64,000 nt of DNA from Phallus indusiatus (lineage: Eukaryota; Basidiomycota; Agaricomycetes; Phallales; Phallaceae), in NCBI GenBank assembly GCA_027605045.1, contig JAQFWX010000134.1, positions 1 to 64,000 on the forward strand. The letters run 5' to 3'. The notes beneath the pieces are model-generated. The model saw nothing but the letters and a program-made list of their open reading frames with translations, was not told the DNA's origin and did no database searches. The translations under genes were made by a program, and so were the position numbers. Below, one piece after another: positions 24,058-35,900 of this stretch. The stretch's first letter is position 1; every line of letters starts with the position of its first letter.

Positions 24058-25828
24058 TCATGCAGTAGATGGAGTGATGAGGACATCGACTCGAACAAAA
24101 TTATTATAGAGTTCGTCGGCAGTCAAAAGCGTATCACCCGTCACTGCGATCTCAGGATGAAGCCATGCTGCCAGAGGCTACAGAAATTTTGGATTGTTAG
24201 TAAGAGAAAAGGTCAACTGATGGTAATAAAAAAGCCTTTTACCTCGTGAAATTCAAGAAAGGCAAAGGCTGTCATACCAAATTTCGCATCAGATTCAACC
24301 AATAGTCGAGAGTAGACCCTAATTTACGCACTATGAATACCGTATCCATCACCGTCTTCACCAGACCACCCATGGGTCTGTTTCCGAGTCCCTTTCCCAT
24401 CAAAAAATTTGGCAGAATAAAATTGCACACCAGGTTCTGGAGAAAGATATATGTATATGCATGACGGTGCTATTATTAAAATTCGTCTTACGATTGGAAT
24501 CGAATGCAAGTGTAATACCCGAGCGTTCCGAAGAAATCCGAACGAGAGGGTCAGTTGTAGCAGGTGCAGCCAATACTTGTTCAAACAGATCCAAGCTCTG
24601 AAGCCGAGAAAACGGAACTCGGACAGCCTCTACCGGACTTGTTGGCGGACTAAAGACGTAGAATTCATCTAAAATTGAAAAATGAGATAATTTTGAACCT
24701 AATTCAGGATATAACAACTTACCATATCCTCCCGCAGGAAAATTATCACCTATCCGGGCTCCATTAGGATTCAAAAATAGACCTGATACCGACTGAAATT
24801 TCCCCGTGGCTAGCGCCAACTCGTCTAGCTCGACAATTTTGTCAGACTGTATAAACTATTAACTAAACTGGCGAGGATCGACTCGGGAGAAGAAGTACCT
24901 TCATAAATAGCTTGTGGTTCAAAATATCAGGGGTAGGTTGACCCTTCTCTGTCAAACTAGCTTCTAGATTGAATCCCCAGTGCTTTGGTCATCGTAAATT
25001 CGTTCCTACGACGTGAACAAATTTTAAAACCCCTACCTGGGTAAGATTGATAGGGGTGATACGGCTTTTACTTCCTTCGAGAAGTCTGGCTCGGTAGACT
25101 ATATACAAGCTGCCAACTCCGATTGTTTTAGCCAAGAGTTGGGTTTGGGGGTTGCCAGAAGAAACTGCGAAGAGAACTTCGACAAGAAGGTCCCCAGGAA
25201 AGCCTTGGTCCCCTTCTTTTGAGATATGTGTAAATATCACACTGTCCGGGAGACTAGCGATATCCTTCTTTTCCTTCTCAGAAAATAGAGTGGCTTCTGA
25301 GGTCCCAATTTTCTTCCAGTCTTTGGTGTCGAACCCTTCGACGCCGCCGTGCAAGCTCACTTTGGGGTGTTCTAGGGGAATAGGGGAATTGAAATGCGAA
25401 ATGAATACAACTCGAATGAGAAAGCTTGTTCGAATCACCATTTGAAACTGGATTTACAATCGCTTGATATCCGTCTCTTTCGATTGGCAAAGATCCCGTT
25501 GGGAGACGATTGGTATATCGACCGATGATGGTGTTTTGATACTTGTGTGGCCTGACTCCGTGAATGTTGGGATCGTTGGGACCTACGACAAGATCGTGCG
25601 TCTTGCATATATTGTAAGGCAATATTTAATCTGGCTGCGACACAGGAAAATGAAAACAGCTGCTATATACCTTTCCATCGACCTCGACTAATAAACGGTT
25701 GACGACCAAACCTTTCGGGAGAATCTACACGCATTGAAAGTGAATAATATTTGGCAGATGATGATAGATGTGCATACTTCAACGGCAAAAGATGGCGACA
25801 GAGAGAGAAGAACAGGTTCAGCAGCCAT
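24058..25828 (-). CDS. Aldose 1-epimerase (galactose mutarotase)
   Basis: Interconverts alpha and beta anomers of galactose, supplying the alpha form to galactokinase. Ten exons: 25828-25778, 25724-25671, 25601-25439, 25371-25037, 24982-24899, 24846-24723, 24668-24492, 24436-24341, 24268-24243, 24177-24058; 1230 nt, 409 aa. Key segments: KTHDLVVGPNDP, NTIIGRYTNRLPTGSLPIE, HPKVSLHGGVEGFDTKDW (substrate-binding His region), INLTQHWGFNLEA, LFLNPNGARIGDNFPAGGYDEFYVF, PGVQFYSAKFFDGKG and FLEFHEPLAAWLHPE near the end, where the catalytic Glu of the family is expected. The exon 8/9 junction uses a weak donor (GTATTC at 24340); a stronger-looking donor 13 nt later would break the frame. Divergent from galactokinase. 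Confidence 0.88.
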
Positions 25829-26014
25829 AACTCGTCTTAGCTTGGGTAGTACACGGAAATCTTGTTATGTAGGACACCTATGACGATGGTAATCGTCGGC
25901 CCGGTCCCAGAGCTGGATGATCATATCACGTAAGCCAGTCTCTAAAATGGGTCTTTTCAGGATGAATCCACGCATAACGATCATAATCCATCTCTGATTG
26001 TACAAGAAAGAGAA
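25829..26014. promoter_or_regulatory. Divergent promoter of aldose 1-epimerase and galactokinase
   Basis: Only 186 bp lie between the two start codons, so both Leloir genes can be driven from one control region. A GC-rich near-palindrome (CGTCGGCCCGG) sits at 25895-25905. No Gal4-type CGG-N11-CCG site was found. Co-regulation is inferred from layout. Confidence 0.5.
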
Positions 26015-28032
26015 ATGGCTGCGTCTCTTCCGATTCCAGTGGTACCCGCCTTGGACGAGGTGCACGGCGGCGATGTCAGCGTTGCCTTGAAAACCAGGTT
26101 AGCGCTTACTCGGATAAAGCATTCTCTAAACGAGAGTCAATTAAATGTTCTAGTTTGAGATGGAACCATCTCATTTCTGAGTTTGAGAGAGTCTTTAATC
26201 GGAAGCCTGTAAAATACCCTTTTCTTCCTAATCAAATAAGTTGTCCTTATACTTCGTATTTCTAGGCATTCATAGCCCGGGCTCCAGGAAGAGTTAATCT
26301 TATAGGTTAGTTTTTGAAGTTCTTAGGTGAATTTCTTTTCGTATCAAACCATTTTCATGTTTGCTCAGGGGAGCACATCGATTATGCGCTATTTGGCGTA
26401 TTTCCTGCTGCCATCGAACGCGACATTTTGATTGCATGTGCTCCCAGAGATGGCGATTCTTCAGGACACGTCGTAATTGACAACTTGGATACCAAATACG
26501 AAAGACAATCTTTTACTCCAGTATTTCATTCATCAAGTGGCTGGCACATGGAAATCGACAAAACGCAGCTCAGGTGGGAGAGCTACGTTAAAGCAGGATA
26601 CTATGTACGTATGTATATTGTGTCTCTCTTGGGTTTCGGGATTAATTTTTGTTTCAATTGAAGGGTGTCCTGGATCATTTCTTTAAAGAGGAATCTAGTT
26701 TTCCAGTTGGATGCGATATGTTAGTTACTGGAACTGTTCCAGCGGGATCCGGTCTCAGTTCAAGTGCTGCTATGGTCGTGGCGTCCACTTTGGCTTTTCT
26801 AAGCGTGAATAATAAACTGGACAAAGTGACCAAGGGATCCCTAGTTGAGATTGCAATGGAAAACGAGAGGCGAGTAGGTGAGTTATGATGTTTCCTTGTA
26901 AATCATAGCGTTTTATCCATCCGAAGTCTGAAACTTTTTTTCTTCTTGCAAAGGAGTCAACAGTGGAGGGTAGAGTAGTCCATTTACTTCACAGTTTAAT
27001 GGTAGGCTTATTTGACTCCAGAATGGATCAAGCAGCATCCGTCATTTCCAACGCTCACTCCGCATTGTACATAACATTTCACCCCCGACTTTCCGCTGAA
27101 CCTATTCCACTTCCCGTTACAGCGCACAAAGCCGTCTTTGTTTGCGCAAACTCCCTGGTCGTATCCGACAAAGTGGTGTCGTCCAAGTCCAGGTACAATC
27201 TTCGAGTATTGGAAACACTGGTGGCTGCTCGAGTCCTCGCACGGCATCTGAGCATTCCCGTCTCAAAAACCGAGAAACTTACATTGAAACAAGTACTTGG
27301 TCGATTCTGTGAATTCTTGGATAGCGATGAAATGGGGCCGGCGGAACTTTACAAAGGTTTGGAGCGCATCATGTTGGAGGTTGATAGTCTCAAAAGGGGC
27401 GATCCCGACAACGGCTTCACCCTTGAGGAGATGGTAGAAGCATCTGGTCTAACATCAGAAGAATTCCATAATTTGTATCTGTCTTGGATTGAGGGCAAGT
27501 TCTCATTCCTATATTTCCATTATGTGTCGTTCTCAAAGACATACAAAAAAACAGTCGAAGCGGACCGCTTTCAACTATATAAACGTACTCTTCACGTTTT
27601 CACCGAAGCTTTGCGTGTTCTCCAGTTCCGAGAACTATGCTTAAGAGAAGAAACTTCTCCGGAAGTATTACATGAATTAGGCAGACTAATGAACGAATCT
27701 CAAGCAAGCTGTGCCGAGCTTTTCCAATGTTCATGCCCGGAACTGGACGAGTTGACGCGACTCGCTCGCGAGGCGGGTGCCTACGGCAGTCGTTTAACGG
27801 GTGCTGGTTGGGGTGGGTGTACCGTTTCGCTTGTACCCGAGGACCAAGTGGAATCCTTTATCCAAACTATTGGCCGGACATATCGTCCCCATAATGGGTT
27901 GACAGCTGAGGAACTTCACGAAGTGATTTTTGCAACCAAGCCGAGCGAAGGAGCTTCAGGTATGAGATCATCTCTACATAGATTTCCGGTTAATACATAT
28001 ATTTATATTACGTCTCAGTTTACAGAATTTGA
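26015..28032 (+). CDS. gal1: Galactokinase
   Basis: Phosphorylates alpha-galactose with ATP, first committed step of the Leloir pathway. Nine exons: 26015-26097, 26154-26208, 26266-26305, 26369-26604, 26664-26877, 26954-26969, 27022-27494, 27555-27959, 28019-28032; 1536 nt, 511 aa. GHMP motifs: ARAPGRVNLIGEHIDY (motif 1), GTVPAGSGLSSSAAM (ATP loop), VNSGGMDQAAS containing the catalytic Asp, and GSRLTGAGWGGCTVSL (motif 3). Two splicing oddities: exon 6 is only 16 nt and carries VNSGG, and intron 7 (27495-27554) starts with GCAAGT, a GC-AG intron. That intron is 60 nt with no stop, so retention would insert 20 residues in a helix where homologues read SWIEVEA. Length and motif order are normal for fungal Gal1. 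Confidence 0.95.
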
Positions 28033-28411
28033 AATAAAGAAAAAAAGACGCATGAATGTAACGTAACGTAGTCCTTCAGTCGCTCCGCGAGATTACTTAA
28101 ATTAAAAAAAAACGAGATTATCACGTATATAACCAAACATTGAATAGAATCCATAACAATCTACTTGACTAGGGTGAAGTAATCGTCCGATCGTGCATAT
28201 TATAGAGATTGTGAAGCGCATAATTGTCCATGGATGCGCAAGTAATATCGAAGTCCGAAATAAAGGTCACTTTTTACCTTGTGGGATGTTGATCTTCTGG
28301 TCGGGAACCAGGTGCTATATTTGTTACGAAATGATTCCAATCCTCGCATCTATTACGCAATTAAGAAAACGTCAATTTGATATTTTTTTTGCAATCTTGA
28401 TCATATACTAC
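28033..28411. other. Convergent intergenic region
   Basis: About 380 bp between the galactokinase stop and the transcription-factor stop. AT-rich; probably both 3' UTRs. Nothing else recognised. Confidence 0.4.
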
Positions 28412-31400
28412 TCACTCAAAACCTGACGGCGCCATTGACCACATGTTCAAGGTGACGCCAGTAACTCCCCAAGAAGGGTTCTGCTCGTTGTTTGGAAATC
28501 CTGGATTCAAGTCCATAAAATTAGGTTGATTAGAAGCTTCGGGCGGAAATCCTCCGGACTGGAAGGAGGTTTCTGCCACAGGATTATAATTATGTGGATT
28601 ATTCGGCGGGAAAAATGACACAAGCGGCGGCTGAAACGTCTGCTGTTGCTGTTGCTGTTGCTGTTGCGCTTGCTGTTGTTGCTGTTGTTGGTCATCATTC
28701 ATTGATTGCGGGTACCATGGCATGCCTACTTCGAACGATTGTTCATTCGGGTACATAGGCAAGTTGTTGAGCTGAGCCTCAGGGGTATTGATCGGAAGCT
28801 GGGAAACTCCTCCCATTCTTGGTTGCGTCGTAGGAACATTTCTGATGGGCCTGTTTCGTACTGGTCGCGCGATTTGAGGCACAGTTTGCGCAACATTGAT
28901 CGGAGCATTCGGCGGTGGAAATCCAGGAACCACCTTCGGATTGTCGCAATCGTGTCCCCGTTTGTTCTGGTACACAGGACTCGGCTGAGGGAGAGGGAAA
29001 TCTCCCGCAGATGCAAGTTCACACAGTATCTCACTGCAAAGAAAGATGAGGCATTACTCGTCGGAATAAGGAAAATATAGACTAACCATAGTCGACCTGC
29101 AAGATGCCATCTAATAGAAAATGTCAATGAGCTATATCAACTCAATAGTTTTCAACAAAAATTTCGTACTTGTTTTGTGCAATCTTCAGATATTGCATAC
29201 ACCTATGAACATCTTGCATTGGTGAATCAGGACTGTTCTCCGTGCCTTGTTTGCGCATTCCCCAAATGTGCAGTAACGAGACGAGACCAGATGTAAATGC
29301 ATAAAACATGAGAAAGGGAGCAGAACCTATATCGCAATTCCTGCGATAGGCATCGAGCACTTGTCCGCATGATCTAGCAGCATTAGTACATATGTCCAGA
29401 GAAGGATATGATAATGGAGCAGGTTTTCCAGGACGGGGAATAAAAGGCCGGTGAACTAAAATTTGGATATAATAGTAAGTTGAATAAAGAATGGCTGATT
29501 GTTGAGAGAAAATCGAGTAATCCGATGGGGTATTCGGATCCCAGCGTACTGCACACAATGTAAGACATACATGATTGTCAAGTTCATCAAGTTCAACACA
29601 TACGGTGATCAGGGACTGTCGTAATCCATTTATTCAACATGGTATCCAATTCTGCCACGGTATCTTGTGCCCAATTATTTTCCCCACTAACGCCAATTAT
29701 CTTAGATTTATTGATAGAATACTATGCAGCATAATGAGGCATGAGTTCCATTTAAACAGTGAAGAACCTACGATTGTTCTTAAAGCAAAAGAAAGCATTT
29801 GATCAAGTTTGATCAAAGAGTTGAAGAACGCTACAGTGGATGGTTTATCTGCGGGTTGTCGAAAAGCGTTTTCGGAAATGGGATTCTCCCAGTACTCGTC
29901 GTCCACCTCGAGAGGAGGATCAAGATCGAAGCTGTGTTTGGTAAGTTAATATTGAGATTTTGGATAGATAGGATGGCGTACTCCTCGTCATGTATCGCAC
30001 ACGGCCGTCCTAAAGCAGCGCTACTCAGTCTGTCGAGGTTAACCAAGACCCTGGATAACATAATCAGGACACTAATCGTCGAAACAGAGAAGCTCATGTT
30101 ACCAGAATGCACGCTTCCATAGTTCAGATTCAATTGTTATCGGCTCGTTTCGTTTTCGATGAGCTCCTACATCCTGTGCCACGCGAAGGCCTATGCCAAC
30201 AGTGACCCAACTAGCATAAGGAGCAGCGGATCCATGAAGGAAGATTCCGGAGAGCTAAAGGAAAATGTCCAGTTCACGTAAGGATCTCAAAAGTTAATGA
30301 CGTACAGCATACTGCTGGAGATCATGCAAAGATACTGGTGTGATCAAGGACTTCCTCTGCATCTGCACCTGATCAAAGTACTTCCAACCGGCTGATTGTT
30401 GTGATGGAATCTTTTCATGATCGACACTTGAATCGGACAAGAGGACGCGGGGGTCATCAGAGAAACGAGACGCAACCGCACACACTAATAGAAGAACACA
30501 AGCGAATCCGGAATCTCGAAGGTGAAGCCCATTGTGAAGTTGCTTTTCGAAAGTTGGTCGATGAAGAAGAGGAAGGTAAAGGTTATTTCGTAAAAAATAC
30601 AGTTGGATAAGAGACATCATGAGGTCGGGCGGGGGGAAATCGAAAGTAATCGTGTCAGGAGTGCGTTTGTTTTCCCACTAAAAATGACAAAAATAAGCCA
30701 CTCCGTTAAAGCCCAATAAACAAAAACCTTTACCTCGTTCCAATCATAAGATTTTTGTGATTCTCCTGGAGATGTGGTATCCCTTCCTATCATCTCTCTT
30801 TTCATGTCCATTGCTGTTCTCACCAAGACAAGGCCACTAGACTTCCCGTGAAAACGGCGGTCCATAGAGCCAACGGAAAGCTTCTCAATTCCCTCCGAAA
30901 GTGGTGGCAGGACAGATTCGTCATCGCTAATATTGTCTTCAGACGCATTTCCATTGTTGTTACGGGAGGTAACTTGGCCCCCTTTCCTCTTGTTGCCGGC
31001 AGGTTTTTTAATCGGAGCTAATGGGACGTTGGTAGACAAGGTTGCACTTCCATTGGGATTGTTGCGTTCATTCCACCAAGTCTCCCTATCCATGCTTACA
31101 CCTAATTCCTGAGTGAAGTCTGCGTCTGGACATAGCTATGTAAGACTGAAGTTAGAATTATAATACGATGCTAGCTGTATAAAAAGCCTACACGCTGTAG
31201 GAGTGTCTCCATCTTTCGCAAGCGTGTCTCAAGATTTTCAACATATCCCTTTGGCGGTCCGCGTTTCTGCGAGAAAAGGGGCGGGATCATATACAGGTCC
31301 TAGCTATATTGATTAACTGTGCCTCTCACCTTGGCGGCTTCAAGATAAGTACAGTCGAGATTGTAAGCAGCACAATTAGAACATCTGCGATCCGGGTTTG

Positions 31401-31649
31401 AGGCGTAATCGCCTGGAAATCGCGGCCATCAGCTACATCGATCGCACAACTAAGAGCTACTTACAGCGAACTGAGAAATTTGATTAAACAAGGAAGTCAG
31501 GGAACCGAAAACTATTCAGAGGTCTAGGGACACGCACTTTTTTTCCGACGACAAGTATCACAGGCTCTGCCAACTCTGCCCTTTTTCTGGGCCCTGATGA
31601 AATCCTCGCCCGTTCCAGATCTATTATACTCCTCGTCTCCAGAAGACAT
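28412..31649 (-). CDS. Zn2Cys6 transcription factor with fungal-specific TF domain
   Basis: Thirteen exons, 857 aa: 31649-31538, 31470-31465, 31412-31330, 31266-31192, 31135-30734, 30677-30306, 30254-30103, 30050-29982, 29931-29772, 29721-29604, 29548-29170, 29110-29087, 29033-28412. The binuclear zinc cluster is C-x2-C-x6-C-x9-C-x2-C-x6-C (ACDTCRRKKIRC, then RRCSNCAAYNLDC), followed by the linker AAKKRGPPKGYVENLE and a short coiled coil. Its third Cys codon is completed by exon 2, which is only 6 nt. The middle homology region (RNNLYLPLLHRPTFEK, ALGRPCAIHDEDFDLDPP, QILVHRPFIPRP) is PF04082-like. The tail is Gln-rich with a poly-Gln tract at 28640-28690. It lies next to the galactose genes, but a regulatory link is only a guess. 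Confidence 0.88.
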
Positions 31650-32124
31650 GGTGTGGTACAAGCAACAACGCTATATTACACGAAAGAGAAAATAGGTTAA
31701 TTGGGAAGCAGCGCAAAGGGAAACGCGCAAGGTCGCGTGGAACATGCGCAAACCCAGAAAATGTGTTATATGGCAGTGCGTTTTGCCGGAGTACTTGGAG
31801 CCAAGGTTGATAAATAGGTAATTGATCGCTTTATCCTTTTCAAGTTCCAGCGCTCACTTTCGTCAAATCATAGAAATGCTTCGGTGATTGTTTCTCTCCA
31901 GCCCGACTCGTTCCCGCAAATATGTGCTTAGCAAAGCATGCTTAGGTAGCCGAATTACATAACAATATGCGTGACTGTATAGTTTCATCGTCACATCGTT
32001 ACCCATACTCTTCTCTTGCAGGCATTGTCAAGGCATCGTTCAAACAACGAAAAATCAGTACGTACACAGTTTTTTTTAGGTTGTTACCTTGAAACTGACT
32101 TGTTATCTTTTAGTCTAACTAAAA
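31650..32124. other. Divergent intergenic region with rps29 leader intron
   Basis: Holds the promoters of the Zn2Cys6 gene and of rps29. A leader intron for rps29 is likely at 32058-32113 (GTACGT ... TTTTAG), 11 nt before the ATG, a usual arrangement for ribosomal protein genes. Confidence 0.5.
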
Positions 32125-32406
32125 ATGACCCACGATTCCGTCTGGTTTTCGCGCCCCCGCAAATTCGGTAAAGGCTCACGACAATGGTACTTTTTTCACG
32201 TTTTCTGTGATGCAAGTTAGTCAAGGCTAATGATATGTATAGTCGTCACTGCGCTCACGTTGCCGGTTTAATCCGTAAATACGGCTTAGACCTCTGTCGT
32301 CAATGTTTCCGAGAGAACTCTCAAGCTATCGGTTTCGTGAAGGTATGTCTATCGCTTTCTATGGCTTTACGGTAGATGCTAAATAATGACTGTTTAGAAC
32401 CGGTGA
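32125..32406 (+). CDS. rps29: 40S ribosomal protein S29 (uS14)
   Basis: Three exons, 32125-32186, 32243-32342 and 32398-32406, encode 56 residues. The zinc-binding pattern C-x2-C ... C-x2-C is complete ([13 protein letters not shown] and [11 protein letters not shown]). The flanks [25 protein letters not shown] and AIGFVKNR match eukaryotic uS14, a head protein of the small subunit. The last exon is 9 nt, holding only Asn-Arg-stop. Length is as expected (55-57 aa). Confidence 0.96.
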
Positions 32407-32907
32407 AAACGTACTGTCATACGTTATCTCATTTTCCCAAAAATCCTATGCAATAACTCATGTTGTATCTATGCAATAATTCATGTTGTATTCATGCAAC
32501 TAATTTCGCAATCTAAGCTATTCTTCAACAAAAGTGTGACGCATAAATAAACTTCACAAGTTATCGTTAAAAGAACAGTTCCGTATTAGCGTACAAATCC
32601 AGTGCTATTTACATTAATGTATAGTTAACAACTTATGCCTCCCCAAAAGAAAAGGAACAATATTTTCAGTACTGCTTACTGTAAAAAGGGGAAAGAAATT
32701 TGAGACAAGACATGACTGCAGACAGATAAAAGTCATCAGAGGCGTGATAGAAAGACAGGGCGTGTGTGATATTGATGGTTCGATGATGGATGCATGATTA
32801 GAATGGTTCGACGGACAATAAAAAAAATGCCATGACATAAAAATGAAAGAAAAAGTTTGAGGTCGTGCTAGGTAGGTAGCAAGCATTCGCCAATGAAATG
32901 ATTATTA
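32407..32907. other. Convergent intergenic region rps29 / DUF3295 gene
   Basis: About 500 bp, AT-rich, containing an imperfect direct repeat at 32455-32500 (two copies of a CATGTTGTAT(C/T)-like element). No gene recognised. Confidence 0.4.
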
Positions 32908-35900
32908 TTACCCTGGAATCATTCCGTCAATTAAAAAAGACACGCTAAGTTGGAGCAGTATAACTCACATCCGGTGGCATGGTATTCACCAGCCCAACTC
33001 TTGGTACGCTGAGTTGAAAAAAGACGGGTCTGACCTTGCGAATCGGCCGTTGGTTGTGCTTCAGGAGCAGGTGGCTTGGTCGGATTTATTGGAGTCAGTG
33101 TTCTCCATGGGCCAGGTAGAATGGATCCGTGAAGACGAGCAGGTCGACCAGGCATTTGATTTTGAGACCTCTCCCACAGTAGATTTCGTCGTAATTCCTC
33201 ATCAAGTTCTTCAGAAATAATCCGACGCCGAATTTCATGAGGCAGCTGAAGGGGTGCAGGTTCTGGTAAGAATTGATGAGGAAGGATGGGCATAGTAGTG
33301 TTCCGAGGAATAGGAGTCTGGCTTGTCATGTGGATATTGGGCTGCTGCTTTTGTTTTGCTGGCGGCGGGTGCGCTTGCGATCGCGAACCCTGCTTAGCTA
33401 TAGCTGCCAACCGACGCTCAGCTACGCTGTTGGGTACTGGAATCTCGTCATCACTAGAGTCCGATTCTTCCTCTTGATCCGCTGGCTTCGCACGCGGTCG
33501 ATAATTACCTCCGTTGCGCTGCACTTGTGTAGTGCTGGAACGGCGAGTCAAAGGGCCATCCGTCTCTTTTACTCTCACGCTTGAAACAGTTACATTCGCC
33601 TCGACAGGTGCGACAGGAGAGGCCCTCTGTTGTATAGCGGTCATAGCGGGAGGAGGTGCGGGATGAGACCAATTGCGAGCCAACAAGTCCTGCGAGCTAC
33701 GACTTGTGCGATAGGGGTGGCCAACAGGGAATAATTCAGGGTCAGGGCGAAAGAGTAACGACAAACCACTTTTGGTACGTGGGAGCTGACCCAGGTTCGA
33801 GTACGTTCGAGGAGGTAATTTCTGGAACATATCTCGCTGTCGCTGAGCTTCCAAAGCGGCATCACGAACCGACTCTCCCGGATCTCGTTGACGGTTGTTG
33901 TTACTATGGCCATGATGCTGGGTACGCTCACTTCTGGCTAAATCCGACCTACGAGTTCTCGAATGTTGCTCATTCGTCACATTCTCTTTTTTATCCTCGC
34001 TGCCAGACTCCGATTCCCAAGAATCATCGTCTGTGTCCGTGGTCGAGTAGTCGCTTGATGTGTCTGCAGTTTCAGCTGAGGTGCGGCTCTGTTTTGAAGG
34101 TGGTATGTGACCCAAACTTAGCTGCCCTATAAGCTGGACACTGCGCTGCAGCTGTTCCGAATGTCTATCCGTCATGTCAGGGGAAACCCCATTAGCAACG
34201 TTGGAAGAACGTGACTGAGACGGTGACATGGGGCGTCGGGGAGGAGGGTTGGTGGGTAATTGCCGGAGATTGGTCTGATGTTGCGGATTCTGATTCAAAC
34301 GACTCAGATGTTGATGCATCGTCTTGACGCGAGGAACCTGGACAGTTGCATTATTCGTTTTCGGAGGCGTGGGAGGGTGGGTCGACGTAACGTCATCACG
34401 CTCGCTTTTGATTACTCCTTTTCCTTTGAAATTGTCCTCATCTATCGGTCCGTGTTCAGCTGACGACATTCGCTTCTCACTTTCCTTCTTGTATAGATTT
34501 TTGATACCCTTTTTCGAAGAACCCTTCCGTCTCCCAACGCCGCTGTGAACCATAAAGGTTGCGCGAGGTCTGCCTCTCGATATGACACTTCCACCTTTAG
34601 AAGAGGATATTGACTGTGGCCGTCCCGCTGGACTGGAAGCGCTGAAACTACTTGATAGTTCTTCTTCGCAACGAGAAGACGATTTGCATTGAGCATGAGT
34701 GTCCCTAACATCAATTAACGGACTTCCTCGTGCGGTACCCCGTCTTCTTGAATTGATACTGCCTGTACCGATCGAATCAGGACTTTCCGTTGAGTCATGG
34801 CCTGACCCGCCGGATCCACTATGTGGGACAGCCAGGAAGAACTTCTTATCCTCCGAGATAGCAGGTGCGGGGGTTTCAATGGGAGCGGTTGTAGCTCTGC
34901 TCGTACCCATGTCTGGTGTCAGTTCGGCTGCAGGGGTAGGTAAATGTGAGGCGAACTCTCCGCTGTTGGTGGGTCGTTCGGGTAAAGCAATCATATTGCT
35001 CGCCCCAGACATTCTTTTGAACAAGGTATTGGGTGAAGAGGAAGTAGTCAAAACAGTAGAGTCTGGCACCACCGTGTTTGATAATTGTTGGCTCAAAGAT
35101 TGCTATGGGAAAAAAAGTTAGACTCCGGCGGTGAAAGGACGGGGAATCGCATTACTCGAAAACTTACCTCGTATGTCACATGGTTATTAATAGAAAAAGA
35201 AGGCTGGCCTATACTAACTGGCGTAGCCAGCTGATCATTATGACTTGATGGCGACAGTGATGTTTCAGTTTCAGTAACTCCTGGCCCAAGTGCCAGTCGG
35301 GATGGATGAATCGCCGGTATTGGGCTTCGAACAATATCAAACATTTTTTCTGAAGATTCATTAGACGGAGTAGCAGGCGGGGTGGGATGAGGAGTGGGAT
35401 TGACAACAATCAGTGTCGGGAATGACTGCCGAGGTGTCGAAGCAGCAGAAGTGAAAGCCGAGCTAACATTCACGACTGGGCTATCTGGAGGCGCAATAAT
35501 CTCCACCTTTGGGGACGACAAATGGTGATCGGAATTTAAAGCCGTGGGGTCCTCCGTGGCAAACTGACAAGCAGGTTTCGCCAAAACAACCTTCTCAGCC
35601 AACATCCTCGATATAAGTTTTCCAACAGTCAAAACTTCAGAGGGAGCAGGTACAGGAAGACTAGATTCTGACGAAGGAGATCCTTTTAACGAGATGCCAG
35701 GGCTAGCCAAAGACCGTTGAAATTGAGCTGAGAAAGAGGAAGGGCTCGCGATTCGGGCTGCGAAACGGCGCCAAGTAAATAATATGAAACATCTCAGAAT
35801 CATAAGGAGCAATTACCAGTAGCATTTCTGACGTCAGCCTTATCCGAGGACTGGAAGCCCTGCAAAGGATGACGCCCAGGTTGAGAATTGTCAGAGAGAG

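Noticed and set aside
24328..24341. Strong-looking donor GC|GTAAAT at the end of aldose epimerase exon 8
   Set aside because: Using it shifts the frame into exon 9; the upstream donor GTATTC keeps FLEFHEPLAAW in frame.
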